Counted from the stretch's first letter, positions 7,528 to 17,431 are shown. The stretch is 64,000 nucleotides of DNA from Paenibacillus sp. H1-7 (GCF_022354825.1 NZ_CP031168.1:3225501-3289500), one strand, 5' to 3'. The notes: generated by a model from the letters alone, not told the origin. Numbers and translations are program-made.

Positions 7528-9210
7528 ATGATTGAGAATACAAAATGCGAATGCGGCCACCAAAATTTTGTCGGTACCGTACTTTGCGAATCATGCGGGA
7601 AGCCGCTGTTCGAGGACGATCAATCGGCTCCGCTTGAGATGCGTTACGACGGAGTAGCCAGGAGATCGCAAAAAACGAATCCAGGCTTGATAGACAAGGT
7701 GTGGAATTTCTTCTCCTCTGTCAAAATTGCCGTATACCTGATTATTATTACGTTATTGGGCGCGTCTCTCGGAACGATATTCCGGCAGGAGAGCAATTTC
7801 ATCAACTTCGATCCGTCCACCTATTATAAAGAAAACTACGGGACGTTCGGAGACATCTATTACAAGCTGGGGCTGTCCCACACCTATGAATCCTGGTGGT
7901 TCATTACGCTTCTGTTTATGATCGGCACGTCGCTGGTCGTATGCAGTCTGGACCGGGTGCTTCCGTTGTACCGGGCGCTCAGCAAGCAGCAGATCCGTAA
8001 GCATCTCAGCTTTATTTTGCGCCAAAAAGTAAGGTACTCGGGGCAATTAAAGAGCGGGGACACCGATTATTCCGAATCGGAATCCAAGGCATGGATCGAG
8101 CAGACAGCCAAGGCGCTTAAGAAATACCGCTACAACGTACATACGGACGGTTCGGCGCTCCTTGCGGAGAAAAACCGCTTCAGCCGGTGGGGCCCCTATA
8201 TCAACCATATCGGTCTAATCATTTTCTTGATGGCCGTTCTCATGCGAAGCTTGCCGGGATGGCATATGGACCAATACGTTTCCGTAGCCGAAGGGCAGAC
8301 CGTCAAGCTGCCGGATACGTCTTTTTATTTGAAGAACGAGAAGTTCACGCTGGAATATTACAGCCCGGAGGAAATGTCCGAGGAGTTCAGAGCGAAGAAT
8401 ATGGCGGTACCGAAAATTTTCGAGACCAAGGCCGTTTTGTACAAATGTACCGCGAATTGCGACGACCCGCTGAACGAGCCGAAGCTGGAAGAGGTTCACC
8501 GTCAGGATATCATCGTCAACAAGCCGCTGAATTACAGGGGGCTGCTCGCGTACCAAAGCGAATATTCGCAATTTCCGCTTCTCATCTCCGTTAAGCCTTC
8601 CCTAAAGAACAAGAAGACAGGGGAAAACTACGGGAGCATCGATCTATCGATGTCCAGACCGGTGGAAAGCTATAAAATCGGCCCTTACGATTTGAAGCTG
8701 AAAGGGTATTATCCCGACTTCGGCATCGAGAACGGAATGCCGATTACGAAGTCCAAAGATCCGGTGGCTCCGGCATTTATCTTTCATATTACCGGTCCCG
8801 ATCTTGCGCCGGAAGGACAGCCTTACATCTACTTCCCGCTGCCCGTCGATAAGGAAGAGTTCAAGCAGGATGCGATTAACCGCGAGATTGCGGACAAGCT
8901 CGATCTATCCGTAAACTCCATGCAGGACGTTCAATTCTCAGAGTACACCAGCTACTTGAATATTCGTGTCGATCGCGCGCTGCCGTACATATGGACGGGG
9001 GCTGCCATCTCGATGATCGGACTGGTTATGGGCTTTTACTGGCATCACCGCCGTATATGGATCCGGATCGATAACGGCAAGCTTTCGTTGGGCGCCCATA
9101 CGAACAAAAACTGGTACGGCATCCGCAAAGAAGTAGAACACATCTTAAAAAAATCAGGGATTGATGTGGATCCTAAAACGTTAGAGGCAGGGGTGGGTCG
9201 CAATGGATAG
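7528..9210 (+). CDS. resB: Cytochrome c biogenesis protein ResB
   Basis: The product has 560 residues. With ResC it forms the system II machinery that moves heme across the membrane and attaches it to apocytochrome c. Membrane segments occur near residues 55-80, 125-148, 225-245 and 490-510, with a large external domain between the third and fourth. Conserved landmarks are VWNFFSSVKIAVYL and NHIGLIIFL. The N-terminus carries four cysteines (Cys7, Cys9, Cys20, Cys23) that look like a small zinc ribbon, an addition not found in B. subtilis ResB as far as I recall. CAGGAGG precedes the ATG. The 3' end overlaps resC by 8 bp. Confidence 0.92.
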   Translation: MIENTKCECGHQNFVGTVLCESCGKPLFEDDQSAPLEMRYDGVARRSQKTNPGLIDKVWNFFSSVKIAVYLIIITLLGASLGTIFRQESNFINFDPSTYYKENYGTFGDIYYKLGLSHTYESWWFITLLFMIGTSLVVCSLDRVLPLYRALSKQQIRKHLSFILRQKVRYSGQLKSGDTDYSESESKAWIEQTAKALKKYRYNVHTDGSALLAEKNRFSRWGPYINHIGLIIFLMAVLMRSLPGWHMDQYVSVAEGQTVKLPDTSFYLKNEKFTLEYYSPEEMSEEFRAKNMAVPKIFETKAVLYKCTANCDDPLNEPKLEEVHRQDIIVNKPLNYRGLLAYQSEYSQFPLLISVKPSLKNKKTGENYGSIDLSMSRPVESYKIGPYDLKLKGYYPDFGIENGMPITKSKDPVAPAFIFHITGPDLAPEGQPYIYFPLPVDKEEFKQDAINREIADKLDLSVNSMQDVQFSEYTSYLNIRVDRALPYIWTGAAISMIGLVMGFYWHHRRIWIRIDNGKLSLGAHTNKNWYGIRKEVEHILKKSGIDVDPKTLEAGVGRNG

Positions 9211-10438
9211 CAGTTCATTTTTATTTCTTGCTTTTATTGTTTATAGCGTTGCCTTTTTAATATTTGTCGTGGCGATAACGGGGAAGCAGTGGAATCAGCA
9301 AAACCCTGAGGAGCATGTGGCAAAATGGGGCAAGGTGGGCATCATCGCCTCCATTATCGGCTTTGCCTGTCACGCGGCCTTCTTCTTCCTGCGGTGGGCG
9401 GAGGCCGGACATATTCCGACGAGCAATATGTTCGAGTTCATGACGTTCCTCGGAATGATGATTATGCTTGCCTTCATTATCGTGTACTTTATTTACCGGA
9501 CGCCGGTGCTTGGCGTGTTCGCCTTGCCGGTGGGCATTATTATTATCGCGTACGCATCGGTATTCCCGAAAGAAATTCAGCCGCTCATCCCGGCGCTGCA
9601 AAGCTACTGGTTGAAAATTCACGTGACGACGGCCGCCTTGGGCGAAGCCTTCTTCGCAGTAGGGTTCGCAGCGGGACTCATGTATTTGCTTCGGACCATT
9701 GATTTCGGCAATAAGGACAGGTCTTCGAAGAAAGAACGCGTCGGCGTAGAAATCACGATGGGCTTCCTGATCGTTATCGTAGCCTTCGTCGTATCCATTT
9801 TCAGCTTCAATGCCGCAGGGTATCATGCTTCCTTTGCCGTTACGAGTACGGACGATACCGGCAATACGGTGCAGTCTACTTCCAAGTATGTGCTTCCGCC
9901 TATTTTTGCGCCGGATAATTCCGAAGTGATTGAGATGAAGCCGTTCCTCGGCATGACAGAACCGCTGCTCGAAGCTCCGTCGTTCTTCAAGGGCAGCGAT
10001 GCAGGAAGAAAATTAAATACGGTGGTCTGGTCCATCCTTGGCGGTATTGTCCTATATCTCTTGCTGCGTCTAGCTGCCCGCAAACCGCTGTCCGCCGCTA
10101 TCAGCCCCTTGATGAAAGGGATGGAGGAAGAGGACATCGATGAAATCAGCTATCGGGCCATCGCTATCGGCTATCCTATCTTTACGCTGGGTGCCCTTAT
10201 CTTTGCAATGATCTGGGCTGCTGAGGCCTGGGGCCGATTCTGGGGCTGGGACCCGAAGGAAGTATGGGCTTTGATTACATGGCTGTACTATGCCGCTTAC
10301 TTGCACCTCCGCCTGTCGAGAGGCTGGCAGGGGAAGAAGTCGGCCTGGCTGTCCGTAATCGGATTTATGGTCGTCATGTTTACGCTGGTAGGAGTAAATC
10401 TGGTCATTGCCGGACTTCATTCCTACGCCGGAGTATAA
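9203..10438 (+). CDS. resC: Cytochrome c biogenesis protein ResC (CcsA/CcsB family)
   Basis: The product has 411 residues and is a polytopic membrane protein with about eight hydrophobic segments. It carries the tryptophan-rich heme-handling motif WGRFWGWDPKEVWALI (near residues 340-355), which marks the CcsA/CcmC superfamily. It pairs with ResB in heme export and ligation. The ATG lies inside the last codons of resB, so translation is probably coupled. A loop with low conservation at about 210-270 separates the two halves. Confidence 0.93.
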   Translation: MDSSSFLFLAFIVYSVAFLIFVVAITGKQWNQQNPEEHVAKWGKVGIIASIIGFACHAAFFFLRWAEAGHIPTSNMFEFMTFLGMMIMLAFIIVYFIYRTPVLGVFALPVGIIIIAYASVFPKEIQPLIPALQSYWLKIHVTTAALGEAFFAVGFAAGLMYLLRTIDFGNKDRSSKKERVGVEITMGFLIVIVAFVVSIFSFNAAGYHASFAVTSTDDTGNTVQSTSKYVLPPIFAPDNSEVIEMKPFLGMTEPLLEAPSFFKGSDAGRKLNTVVWSILGGIVLYLLLRLAARKPLSAAISPLMKGMEEEDIDEISYRAIAIGYPIFTLGALIFAMIWAAEAWGRFWGWDPKEVWALITWLYYAAYLHLRLSRGWQGKKSAWLSVIGFMVVMFTLVGVNLVIAGLHSYAGV

Positions 10439-10474
10439 CCCATTGCGCAGTGCAATAAGAAAGGATTGAGGCCC

Positions 10475-11191
10475 ATGTCGGAAAGAAAGATGACTATTTT
10501 GGTAGTTGACGATGAAGAGCGGATTCGCCGTTTGCTTCGGATGTATTTGGAAAAGGAAAACTTCGCTATAGATGAAGCCGAGGACGGCGAGACTGCTTTG
10601 AAAAAAGCGGTGGAGTCGGACTACGATCTGATATTGCTCGATATTATGCTTCCCGGCATCGACGGGAATGAAGTATGCGCCAGACTTCGCCAGGTGAAAT
10701 CGACACCCGTTATTATGCTGACGGCCAAAGGGGAAGAAACGAACCGGGTGCAGGGCTTTGAAGTGGGGGCTGACGATTACGTGGTCAAGCCATTCAGCCC
10801 GCGTGAGGTCATCTACCGGGTGAAGGCGATCCTTCGCCGTTCTTCGGTAACCGCGTATTTGTCCAAAGAGGTCAATTCGAGCAACAATATCGTATTTCCT
10901 AATCTCGTGATCGAGCATGATGCGCACCGTGTAACGGCAGGCGGTCAAGAGGTGGCTCTGACGCCGAAAGAATACGAGCTGCTTCATTATTTGGCTGTAT
11001 CGCCCGATAAAGTGTTTTCCCGTGAAGAGCTGCTGAAGGATGTATGGAACTACGAGTTTTTCGGGGATTTGCGGACGGTAGATACCCATGTGAAACGGCT
11101 TCGCGAGAAGCTGAACAAAGTCTCCCCTGACGCAGCGTCCATGATCACAACCGTATGGGGCGTCGGGTACAAGCTTGAGGTGCCTAAATAG
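10475..11191 (+). CDS. resD: Response regulator ResD
   Basis: The product has 238 residues. The receiver domain (residues 5-120) has the acidic pair Asp12-Asp13, the phosphoacceptor Asp56 in LLDIMLPG and Lys in MLTAKG. An OmpR-type winged helix follows at about 135-235 (DAHRVTAGGQEVALTPKEYE, then VDTHVKRLREKL). In B. subtilis ResD activates resA, ctaA and nitrate-respiration genes under oxygen limitation. ATG 10475 was preferred over an in-frame TTG at 10466 because GGATTGAGG sits at the right distance. The stop codon is followed at once by the resE start. Confidence 0.93.
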   Translation: MSERKMTILVVDDEERIRRLLRMYLEKENFAIDEAEDGETALKKAVESDYDLILLDIMLPGIDGNEVCARLRQVKSTPVIMLTAKGEETNRVQGFEVGADDYVVKPFSPREVIYRVKAILRRSSVTAYLSKEVNSSNNIVFPNLVIEHDAHRVTAGGQEVALTPKEYELLHYLAVSPDKVFSREELLKDVWNYEFFGDLRTVDTHVKRLREKLNKVSPDAASMITTVWGVGYKLEVPK

Positions 11192-13033
11192 GTGTTTATT
11201 CTAAGAAGCATCGTCGGCAAGCTGTGGATAACGATCATCGGGCTGGTAGCGGTCATATTGATGCTGTTGGGCTTGTTTTTGCTGAATTACATTCAAACCT
11301 CGTTCCCGAAGTCTCAGGATCAGATCGAGAACCTGCATAAGCTCGCCAAGAAGGTAGCCAGCGGCATTTCGGTTCACAGTGAAGACGATCATTATATCAC
11401 GATGGTTAACGATCTCCTGAGCGCTCAGGAAGCGACGGTTTTTATAGTGGATACCCAGTTCAAGCAGTCCGGATTTTTCGACGACGGATCGCTTGGGGAT
11501 CTGCATTACGACGACTTTTTCAGTAATCAGGATATGCAAAAGGTGTTTGCCGGCGAATCGATTGACAATCAGCTGGAAGGGAAAGCTGGAGTGAAGCTGC
11601 GGGCCAACAATCTGTATTCGGCCGTTGCCGTTCCTCTGATGGATGCTTCTCAGCAAAAGATTATAGGTGCCGCCGTGCTGTATCAGTCGACCCAGTCGGT
11701 TGAGGCGACGCAGACGTATGTCATGCGATTGTTCGTTTATGTCGGCATCGCCGGGTTTCTGATGACCACATTTTTTGCGTTCTTCCTGTTGACCAAGATT
11801 ACCCAGCCGCTGCAGCAGCTAAGAAAAGCGGCCGATCTCATATCCCATGGGGAATTTGGAACGAGAGTGCCTATCGCGTCCGATGATGAACTCGGGGAGC
11901 TGTCCAAGACGTTCAACCGGATGGGTGAGGAGCTATCGGATACGATCAAGGCGTTGAACCACGAGAAGGAGCATTTATCCAGCGTCCTGCGCAGTATGTC
12001 CGATGCGGTCATTACGTTCGATGCCGACGGGCAGGTGATCTTGACCAATCCGCAGGGCTACAAGATCGTTCGCGACTGGAATCAGCTCGAATGGAACGAT
12101 TTTGACGCCGATCCAGACACGGATCCGCAGCAGAGTACGCAGCTTGGCACGATTCCGCCTCCGGTCCGGCCGTTGTTCGAAGAAGTGATTAACGGGGCCA
12201 ATGAAATAACGGAAAACCTTCACGTGAAGAATGAAGTATGGTCCATTGTGATGGCTCCGCTGCATTCTCGTGATGTCGTACGGGGCGTCGTCGCCGTAAT
12301 GAGGAACGTGACCGAGGAGTTCCGTCTCGATAAGCTTCGCAAAGATTTCGTGGCCAATGTGTCCCACGAGCTTCGCACGCCGCTGTCCATGCTGCAGGGC
12401 TACAGCGAGGCGCTGCTCGACGATATCGCCTCCTCGCCGGAGGAGCGGCAGGAGCTCGCTCAAGTCATCCATGACGAATCGCTGCGTATGGGCAGACTCG
12501 TTCGCGATCTGCTAGATCTCGCAAGAATGGAGACAGGCAATCTGGAGCTTCACATCCGGCAGGTCGATGTCGGGGGCTTCATGAGAAGGATGCATCGCAA
12601 ATTCGCCGTACTGTCGAAGGAGCGGGGCATTACCATGACGTTGGAGCTGCCGGAAGACAGCCTGAACATTCAGGCGGACGAAGACAGGCTGGAACAGGTT
12701 ATGACGAATTTGCTCGACAATGCAATCCGGCATACGCCTTCGCAAGCACAAATTCGGATGCGTGCCGTAACTGTGATGCATATGGGCAGGGAGGCCGCGC
12801 TGCTGGAAATATCCGATGAAGGGCAGGGGATCCCTGCAGGCGATCTGCCTTTTATATTTGAACGGTTTTACAAGGCGGATAAGGCGCGTACGCGAGGCAC
12901 GACAGGGGGAACCGGCTTAGGTCTCTCCATTGTGAAAAACCTGGTGGATGCGCACCAGGGAACGGTACAAGCAAAGAGTATGGTAGGGCAGGGAACGACG
13001 TTCTCCGTCATTATTCCATGCCGGCAGGCATAG
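11192..13033 (+). CDS. resE: Sensor histidine kinase ResE
   Basis: The product has 613 residues. Order of parts: membrane segment at about 10-30, an extracytoplasmic sensor region (35-170), a second membrane segment (about 175-200), HAMP (200-255), a PAS domain (about 265-385), the dimerisation domain with the phosphorylated His in VSHELRTPLSML (about 390) and the ATPase domain with DRLEQVMTNLLDNAIRHTP, DEGQGIP and GTGLGLSIV. The start is GTG with GAGGTG about 10 bases upstream, inside the end of resD. It phosphorylates ResD in response to respiratory state. Confidence 0.93.
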   Translation: MFILRSIVGKLWITIIGLVAVILMLLGLFLLNYIQTSFPKSQDQIENLHKLAKKVASGISVHSEDDHYITMVNDLLSAQEATVFIVDTQFKQSGFFDDGSLGDLHYDDFFSNQDMQKVFAGESIDNQLEGKAGVKLRANNLYSAVAVPLMDASQQKIIGAAVLYQSTQSVEATQTYVMRLFVYVGIAGFLMTTFFAFFLLTKITQPLQQLRKAADLISHGEFGTRVPIASDDELGELSKTFNRMGEELSDTIKALNHEKEHLSSVLRSMSDAVITFDADGQVILTNPQGYKIVRDWNQLEWNDFDADPDTDPQQSTQLGTIPPPVRPLFEEVINGANEITENLHVKNEVWSIVMAPLHSRDVVRGVVAVMRNVTEEFRLDKLRKDFVANVSHELRTPLSMLQGYSEALLDDIASSPEERQELAQVIHDESLRMGRLVRDLLDLARMETGNLELHIRQVDVGGFMRRMHRKFAVLSKERGITMTLELPEDSLNIQADEDRLEQVMTNLLDNAIRHTPSQAQIRMRAVTVMHMGREAALLEISDEGQGIPAGDLPFIFERFYKADKARTRGTTGGTGLGLSIVKNLVDAHQGTVQAKSMVGQGTTFSVIIPCRQA

Positions 13034-13077
13034 AGATTATACTCCTTACAACTGACTCCAGAGCGCGTTTTTGCTCG

Positions 13078-13124
13078 AAAAAAAAGAGAGCATTCGATAA
13101 TCGTATCGGATGCCCTCTTTTTTT
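13078..13124. terminator. Bidirectional terminator between resE and serA
   Basis: An A-run and GAGAGCATTCGATA pair with TATCGGATGCCCTC and a T-run (left arm about 13081-13099, right arm 13104-13124). Runs of A on one side and T on the other let it serve both the rightward res operon and the leftward serA gene. Confidence 0.9.
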
Positions 13125-13171
13125 GTTGAAAAAACAAAGTAAATCTTGTTGTTCGTGAAACAAAGGATGGA

Positions 13172-14758
13172 TTATTGTAAAGTCAGCTCGGTTACTTTCT
13201 CGATCTCTGGAAGCTGACCCAGTTGATCCAACACGTCTTTCGGCGCCGGTTTATCTGTGGTGAGCACCATGATTGCGGAACCGCCGATCACTTTACGTCC
13301 TACTTGCATCGTAGCGATGTTGACGTCGTTGCTGCCGAGCAGCGTACCGACGCGGCCGATGATTCCCGGCTTATCGTTATGGGAGATCAGAAGCAGGTTG
13401 CCTTGAGGCGCAATATCGACAGGGTATTGATCGATTTGCACGATACGCTCGCCATAGCCGGACAGAAGCGTTCCTGCCAATGTGCGCTCTTCGGTTTTGG
13501 TTTTCAATGTAACGGATACCAGGTTGGTGAATGTTTTGGATGCCGTAGATTTTTGAGTCACGATATTCACGTCGCGCGTTTTAGCCAAATGCATAGCGTT
13601 GACGATGTTTACGCCTTCGAGCTGGTTGGCCAGAACGCCTCTTACAATATAACGGGTTAGAGGAGTCGTGTCGACATCGCTCAAATCACCGGAGTAGTTA
13701 ACGATAATTTCCTGCACCGCGCCTTCGGTCATTTGGCCGACGAATTGTCCCAGGTGCTCGCCCAAGTTGAAGTAAGGCTGCAGCTTGTTGAGGACGGTCG
13801 GAGGTACCGGCGGCATGTTAACCGCATTTTTGAACGGCTGGTCACGCAAAATGTGCAGTACTTCTTCCGATACGTCGATCGCAACGTTCTCTTGCGCTTC
13901 TACAGTAGAAGCTCCCAAGTGCGGAGTTACGATGATTTTCGGATTGTTCAGGAACGGATGATCCGCTTTAGGCGGCTCTTGCTCGAATACGTCAAACGCA
14001 GCTCCTGCAACGATTCCGGCATCGATAGCTTCTACCAAAGCCATTTCGTCGATAATACCGCCGCGAGCACAGTTGATAAGGCGTACACCTTTTCTCATCA
14101 GCTCGAATTGAGGGCGCGAAATCATATGGCGCGTTTCATTCGTGAGCGGAGTATGAACAGTAATGAAATCGGCTTGAGCACAAATCTCGTTCACCGTGCC
14201 CAATTTGACACCGATCTTTTCGGCACGCTCTTCGGTCAAGAACGGGTCGTAGCCGACTACGTTCATACCGAAAACTTTGGCGCGCTTAGCTACTTCGCTT
14301 CCGATACGTCCCATACCCAAAATACCTAACGTTTTGTTGCGCAGCTCTACGCCAACGAACGTTTTGCGGTCCCATTCGCCGCCAACGGTTTTTTTGTAAG
14401 CCTGAGGGATCGAGCGTGCCACCGACATCATCATGGCGAAGGTCAGCTCACAAGTTGCGATAGTGTTGCCGTCCGGAGCGTTGATAACGACGATACCGCG
14501 TTTGGTAGCAGCTTCAAGGTCAATGTTGTCTACACCGACGCCTGCACGGCCGACGACCTTCAGGTTGGAAGCGGCAGCCATGATTTTCTCGGTTACCTTT
14601 GTCTGGCTTCTAACCATCAAAGCGTCGTATTCGGCGATAATGGCAACCAGCTCATCTTCGGACAATCCGTTTTTCTTCTCAACCGTTACATCTTCCGCAT
14701 CATACAGCATTTGAATCCCCATGTCGCTGATGCCATCCATTACTAACACTTTAAACAT
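13172..14758 (-). CDS. serA: D-3-phosphoglycerate dehydrogenase
   Basis: The product has 528 residues, the long form with a C-terminal ACT domain. It oxidises 3-phosphoglycerate in the first committed step of serine synthesis. Visible parts are the substrate-binding N-terminus ([11 protein letters not shown]), the Rossmann NAD motif [14 protein letters not shown] (about 144-157), catalytic Arg, Glu and His ([21 protein letters not shown]), an intervening domain (about 315-450) and the ACT domain ([18 protein letters not shown], about 455-528). The leader carries a T-box, so expression depends on tRNA charging. It is the only large biosynthetic gene on the minus strand here. Confidence 0.95.
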   Translation of the reverse strand: MFKVLVMDGISDMGIQMLYDAEDVTVEKKNGLSEDELVAIIAEYDALMVRSQTKVTEKIMAAASNLKVVGRAGVGVDNIDLEAATKRGIVVINAPDGNTIATCELTFAMMMSVARSIPQAYKKTVGGEWDRKTFVGVELRNKTLGILGMGRIGSEVAKRAKVFGMNVVGYDPFLTEERAEKIGVKLGTVNEICAQADFITVHTPLTNETRHMISRPQFELMRKGVRLINCARGGIIDEMALVEAIDAGIVAGAAFDVFEQEPPKADHPFLNNPKIIVTPHLGASTVEAQENVAIDVSEEVLHILRDQPFKNAVNMPPVPPTVLNKLQPYFNLGEHLGQFVGQMTEGAVQEIIVNYSGDLSDVDTTPLTRYIVRGVLANQLEGVNIVNAMHLAKTRDVNIVTQKSTASKTFTNLVSVTLKTKTEERTLAGTLLSGYGERIVQIDQYPVDIAPQGNLLLISHNDKPGIIGRVGTLLGSNDVNIATMQVGRKVIGGSAIMVLTTDKPAPKDVLDQLGQLPEIEKVTELTLQ

Positions 14759-14847
14759 TGTTCATTGACCTCCATTTATAATCATTTTCATTGCCAGAAT
14801 GCTTGCCGGGTGGCGAGTAGGAATGCAGCCGGAGACAAATTGGGCAT

Positions 14848-14902
14848 AAAAAAACTCCTCATCCCCATACGATTGCCGTATTATGAAGGGACGAAGAGTA
14901 AC
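14848..14902 (-). terminator. T-box regulated terminator of serA
   Basis: On the minus strand ACTCTTCGTCCC pairs with GGGGATGAGGAGT, followed by seven T residues. This is the expression-platform terminator of the serA T-box; pairing of the upstream T-box sequence with the 5' part would give the antiterminator. Confidence 0.88.
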
Positions 14903-15155
14903 TCTCGTGGTACCACCCTAATTCGCTGCGCGTTCGCACGTTGCAGCCTTGTCGAGTCCAATGACTCAGAAATGTAACGGTTTCTAACCGGCTGTACCTA
15001 CTAGGGCTCTGTCCGAATAATCGGTAGAGGTTCAATACAGCAACTCTGAAGTGCTCCGTGTAAAAGATAATGTCCGATTCGCACCTACCATCGGCTCTCT
15101 GCGCATTACCGGTTCACACTGTCTCCGTCGGTGTTGATTACTAGATGAAATTTTC
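14848..15155 (-). promoter_or_regulatory. T-box leader riboswitch of serA
   Basis: On the minus strand the leader contains AGAGAGC with GGTAGGTGCGAATCGG (distal stem I, about 15080-15102), the T-box core AGGGTGGTACCACG (about 14905-14918) and a downstream terminator. These are the conserved T-box elements. The specifier triplet was read from the stretch GAACCTCTACC; TCT (Ser) is the reading that fits serA, but alignment of the loop is uncertain. Uncharged tRNA would stabilise the antiterminator and allow transcription. Confidence 0.88.
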
Positions 15156-15158
15156 ATT

Positions 15159-15188
15159 AGCGTAACATGACCCTCAAGCTTGTGTCAA
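15159..15188 (-). promoter_or_regulatory. Promoter of serA
   Basis: On the minus strand TTGACA (15183-15188) is an exact -35 and TACGCT (15159-15164) a weak -10, 18 bp apart. It lies directly upstream of the T-box leader. Confidence 0.55.
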
Positions 15189-15398
15189 TAGGTGTCGAAA
15201 ACGATTAGCGCACCCTGTAACAGCATTGGAACACTCGGTAAATCTACGTACATAACATAGAGAAGATTGATAGATTGTTCGTCTTTACCGGGTCACAAAC
15301 CATATTTTATGGCAATTTCACCGGAATTGCAATGGTTTTTACTTGTTTAATTGTGAATTTTTCGTTATGCTTCTATACAGTACAGCGCGAAGGAAAGG

Positions 15399-15734
15399 AT
15401 GAAGGTCATGGAACCGTTTGAAATGATAGATCCGAGATCGTTTGTTGAGAAGCTCGAGACCAAACAGCTCGGAGATGCGCTGATCATCGATGTCCGCGAG
15501 TCGTGGGAGTGGGAGTACTATCATCTGGACGAAGCGAAGCTCATTCCGATGAATACGATTCCGGCGAGGATGGGGGAGCTGCCCGAGGAGCAAACCCTTT
15601 ATATTGTTTGCGCACATGGAGTTCGAAGCGCGAATGTGTGCTATTATTTGCGCCAGCAGGGATACGAGAATGTGGTCAATGTAGAGGGCGGAATGGCCGC
15701 AGTGGCCATGCTGAGAGGGTTTCAATACGATTGA
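15399..15734 (+). CDS. Rhodanese-like domain protein
   Basis: The product has up to 111 residues, a single rhodanese domain. The active-site loop is CAHGVRS with a catalytic Cys near residue 71, preceded by IIDVRESWEWEYYHL, which is the conserved DVRE segment. Such stand-alone proteins transfer sulfane sulfur; the partner is unknown. ATG 15399 is preceded very closely by AAGGAAAGG, so ATG 15408 (product starting MEPFEM) is an equal alternative. A terminator follows. Confidence 0.85.
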   Translation: MKVMEPFEMIDPRSFVEKLETKQLGDALIIDVRESWEWEYYHLDEAKLIPMNTIPARMGELPEEQTLYIVCAHGVRSANVCYYLRQQGYENVVNVEGGMAAVAMLRGFQYD

Positions 15735-15761
15735 TTTCGTCTTCAGGGCATTCAATTCAAT

Positions 15762-15819
15762 AAAGCCGCTAAGTCATAAGTCAGCTGCTGCTGTCTTGGT
15801 CTTAGCGGCTTTTGTTTTT
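15762..15819. terminator. Intrinsic terminator after the rhodanese gene
   Basis: AAAGCCGCTAAG (15762-15773) and CTTAGCGGCTTT (15801-15812) form a perfect 12-bp stem, followed by TTGTTTTT. It lies between convergent genes and may work weakly in the other direction too. Confidence 0.85.
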
Positions 15820-15849
15820 CTTACCATATTGGAACTAATTAATGTTTTC

Positions 15850-16767
15850 TCAATTCGCACTGGCGAAAAACGGGATTTGCGGCAGCGTTTCGTTCGCGTA
15901 CCAGCGGGTTTTGTTGCGGGCAAAATCGCCGGAACCAACCGCATTGGTCGCCAACAGCACGTCGATGACGTTCTGCACCTGGGATAAATTCATCTTGCCC
16001 GATTGGCCGGATGCAATCATCTCGTCGATTTTCATCGACAAATCCTGCGGCGTGAACGGCTTGAACACATTGTCTTGCGCAAGCTTGCTTGCTATGTATA
16101 AGTTCTTCGCATTTAAGGACAGCGTATTCCACTCCGCTATTGCGAGCGGATTGTCTTTGCCCGCGTGCTTGAATTGAGGATTTTCCGATTCGTTCCATTT
16201 CACGATGGATTCGTAATAATTGCTTTGCGCGGCCAAGGCGAACTTCCGTGCTTCAGTGAAGTAAGGGTCGCTATTCATCGCTTTTACAAGCTCGCTTCCC
16301 GGTATGGAATTGGCTTTGGCCTGGAAGCTCGTCAGCGCTTCATGGAACAGCTTCAGGCTTTTCGCATAATTTTGTTGGCCTTGCTGAAGCAGAGGCGACG
16401 AATCCGGCATGGACGTGGAGCTTACCGCGTCGTACTTCGCTTTGGCCAGCTTGCCCAAATCTTTAAGAATCAAGGAGGCATCAGCCGATCGGTTGATCTC
16501 CAGCTCGTGAGTTTTGTCGAACCAGCTCTGCTGAAATTCCCTGTACGGCTCATAAATGGTATGATAATATGACACCAAATACTGTTGATGATAAGCGGAA
16601 TAACCTTTGGCAGCTTCGTTTTGTTTGGAGAAGAGCTCCTCATACTTGGCTGCGGATCGTTCCTGTCCTAATTTCAACCCCATGAAAAAAGTGCCAACCG
16701 ATAAGACAAGCATAAAAATGAAGGTAAGGACAAACAAGTAATCTGTACGGTTAAGACTTCTGTCCAT
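15850..16767 (-). CDS. Uncharacterised membrane-anchored protein
   Basis: I do not recognise this protein. The predicted product has 305 residues with one N-terminal membrane segment (about 9-32, FVLTFIFMLVLSVGTFFMGL) after a short basic start, so the remaining helical, polar domain is probably outside the membrane. That domain is rich in Lys, Gln, Tyr and Ser and has no cysteine. ATG 16767 was chosen over 16773 because GAGGAG is 8 bases from it but only 2 from the other. It is divergent from the CPBP protease gene with a 70-bp gap. Confidence 0.75.
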   Translation of the reverse strand: MDRSLNRTDYLFVLTFIFMLVLSVGTFFMGLKLGQERSAAKYEELFSKQNEAAKGYSAYHQQYLVSYYHTIYEPYREFQQSWFDKTHELEINRSADASLILKDLGKLAKAKYDAVSSTSMPDSSPLLQQGQQNYAKSLKLFHEALTSFQAKANSIPGSELVKAMNSDPYFTEARKFALAAQSNYYESIVKWNESENPQFKHAGKDNPLAIAEWNTLSLNAKNLYIASKLAQDNVFKPFTPQDLSMKIDEMIASGQSGKMNLSQVQNVIDVLLATNAVGSGDFARNKTRWYANETLPQIPFFASAN

Positions 16768-16837
16768 AAGCATGCTCCTCGCAGTATGTTATCAATTGAT
16801 AGTATAGGTGATATTGTCGATAAAAGGAATAATTTGC

Positions 16838-17431
16838 ATGAAAAAATTCGATTTCAAACCGTTTAAATTCAGGAAATTGAGTATTGACGAAATGGACGAC
16901 CGGTTTCTGCTCATCAATTTGTACGTAACGCAACTTATCGTTCTTTTATTGGGCGTCATCATTATGCTGTTTCAAAAGCCTTCGCTAAGCGCCATGTTCT
17001 CTATTAAGGGCGGGTATTGGATTCTGCTCTGGGGCGCCGCTTATGCCGCGGCCGTCCTGATTGTAGATATTCTCATCTCCAGATGGGTACCGCCTGAAGT
17101 GACGGATGACGGCGGCATCAACGATATGCTGTTCAAAAATCGGCCGTTATGGCATATCGCCGTAATGTCGTTTATTGTAGCTTTTTGCGAGGAGCTGTTG
17201 TTTCGCGGAGCGGTCCAGGCGGCTTGGGGGCCTTATTGGACAAGCATATTGTTCGCAGCCATTCATATCCGCTACCTGCAGCATTGGCTTATGACGGGAC
17301 TTGTTTTCGGCATCAGCTACGGACTCGGCTGGATCTATATTCAATCGGGCTCCTTGTGGGCGCCTATCGCCGCACATTTTGTCATTGATTTCGTTATGGG
17401 TTGTATTATTCGTTACAGGAGAGAGGATTAA
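16838..17431 (+). CDS. CPBP family intramembrane metalloprotease
   Basis: The product has 197 residues with about five membrane segments. The CAAX-prenyl-protease-like (CPBP, Abi) motifs are present: EELLFRG near residue 120, an AAIHIRYL-type second motif and HFVIDFVMG as the third. It resembles YpbD, whose gene lies in the corresponding part of the B. subtilis chromosome. The substrate is unknown. ATG 16838 follows AAAAGGA. A small membrane-protein gene starts directly at the stop codon. Confidence 0.85.
   Translation: MKKFDFKPFKFRKLSIDEMDDRFLLINLYVTQLIVLLLGVIIMLFQKPSLSAMFSIKGGYWILLWGAAYAAAVLIVDILISRWVPPEVTDDGGINDMLFKNRPLWHIAVMSFIVAFCEELLFRGAVQAAWGPYWTSILFAAIHIRYLQHWLMTGLVFGISYGLGWIYIQSGSLWAPIAAHFVIDFVMGCIIRYRRED

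Noticed and set aside
10070..11089. Minus-strand open frame of 339 codons across resC and resD
   Set aside because: It crosses two well-supported genes and lacks a ribosome binding site or recognisable domain.
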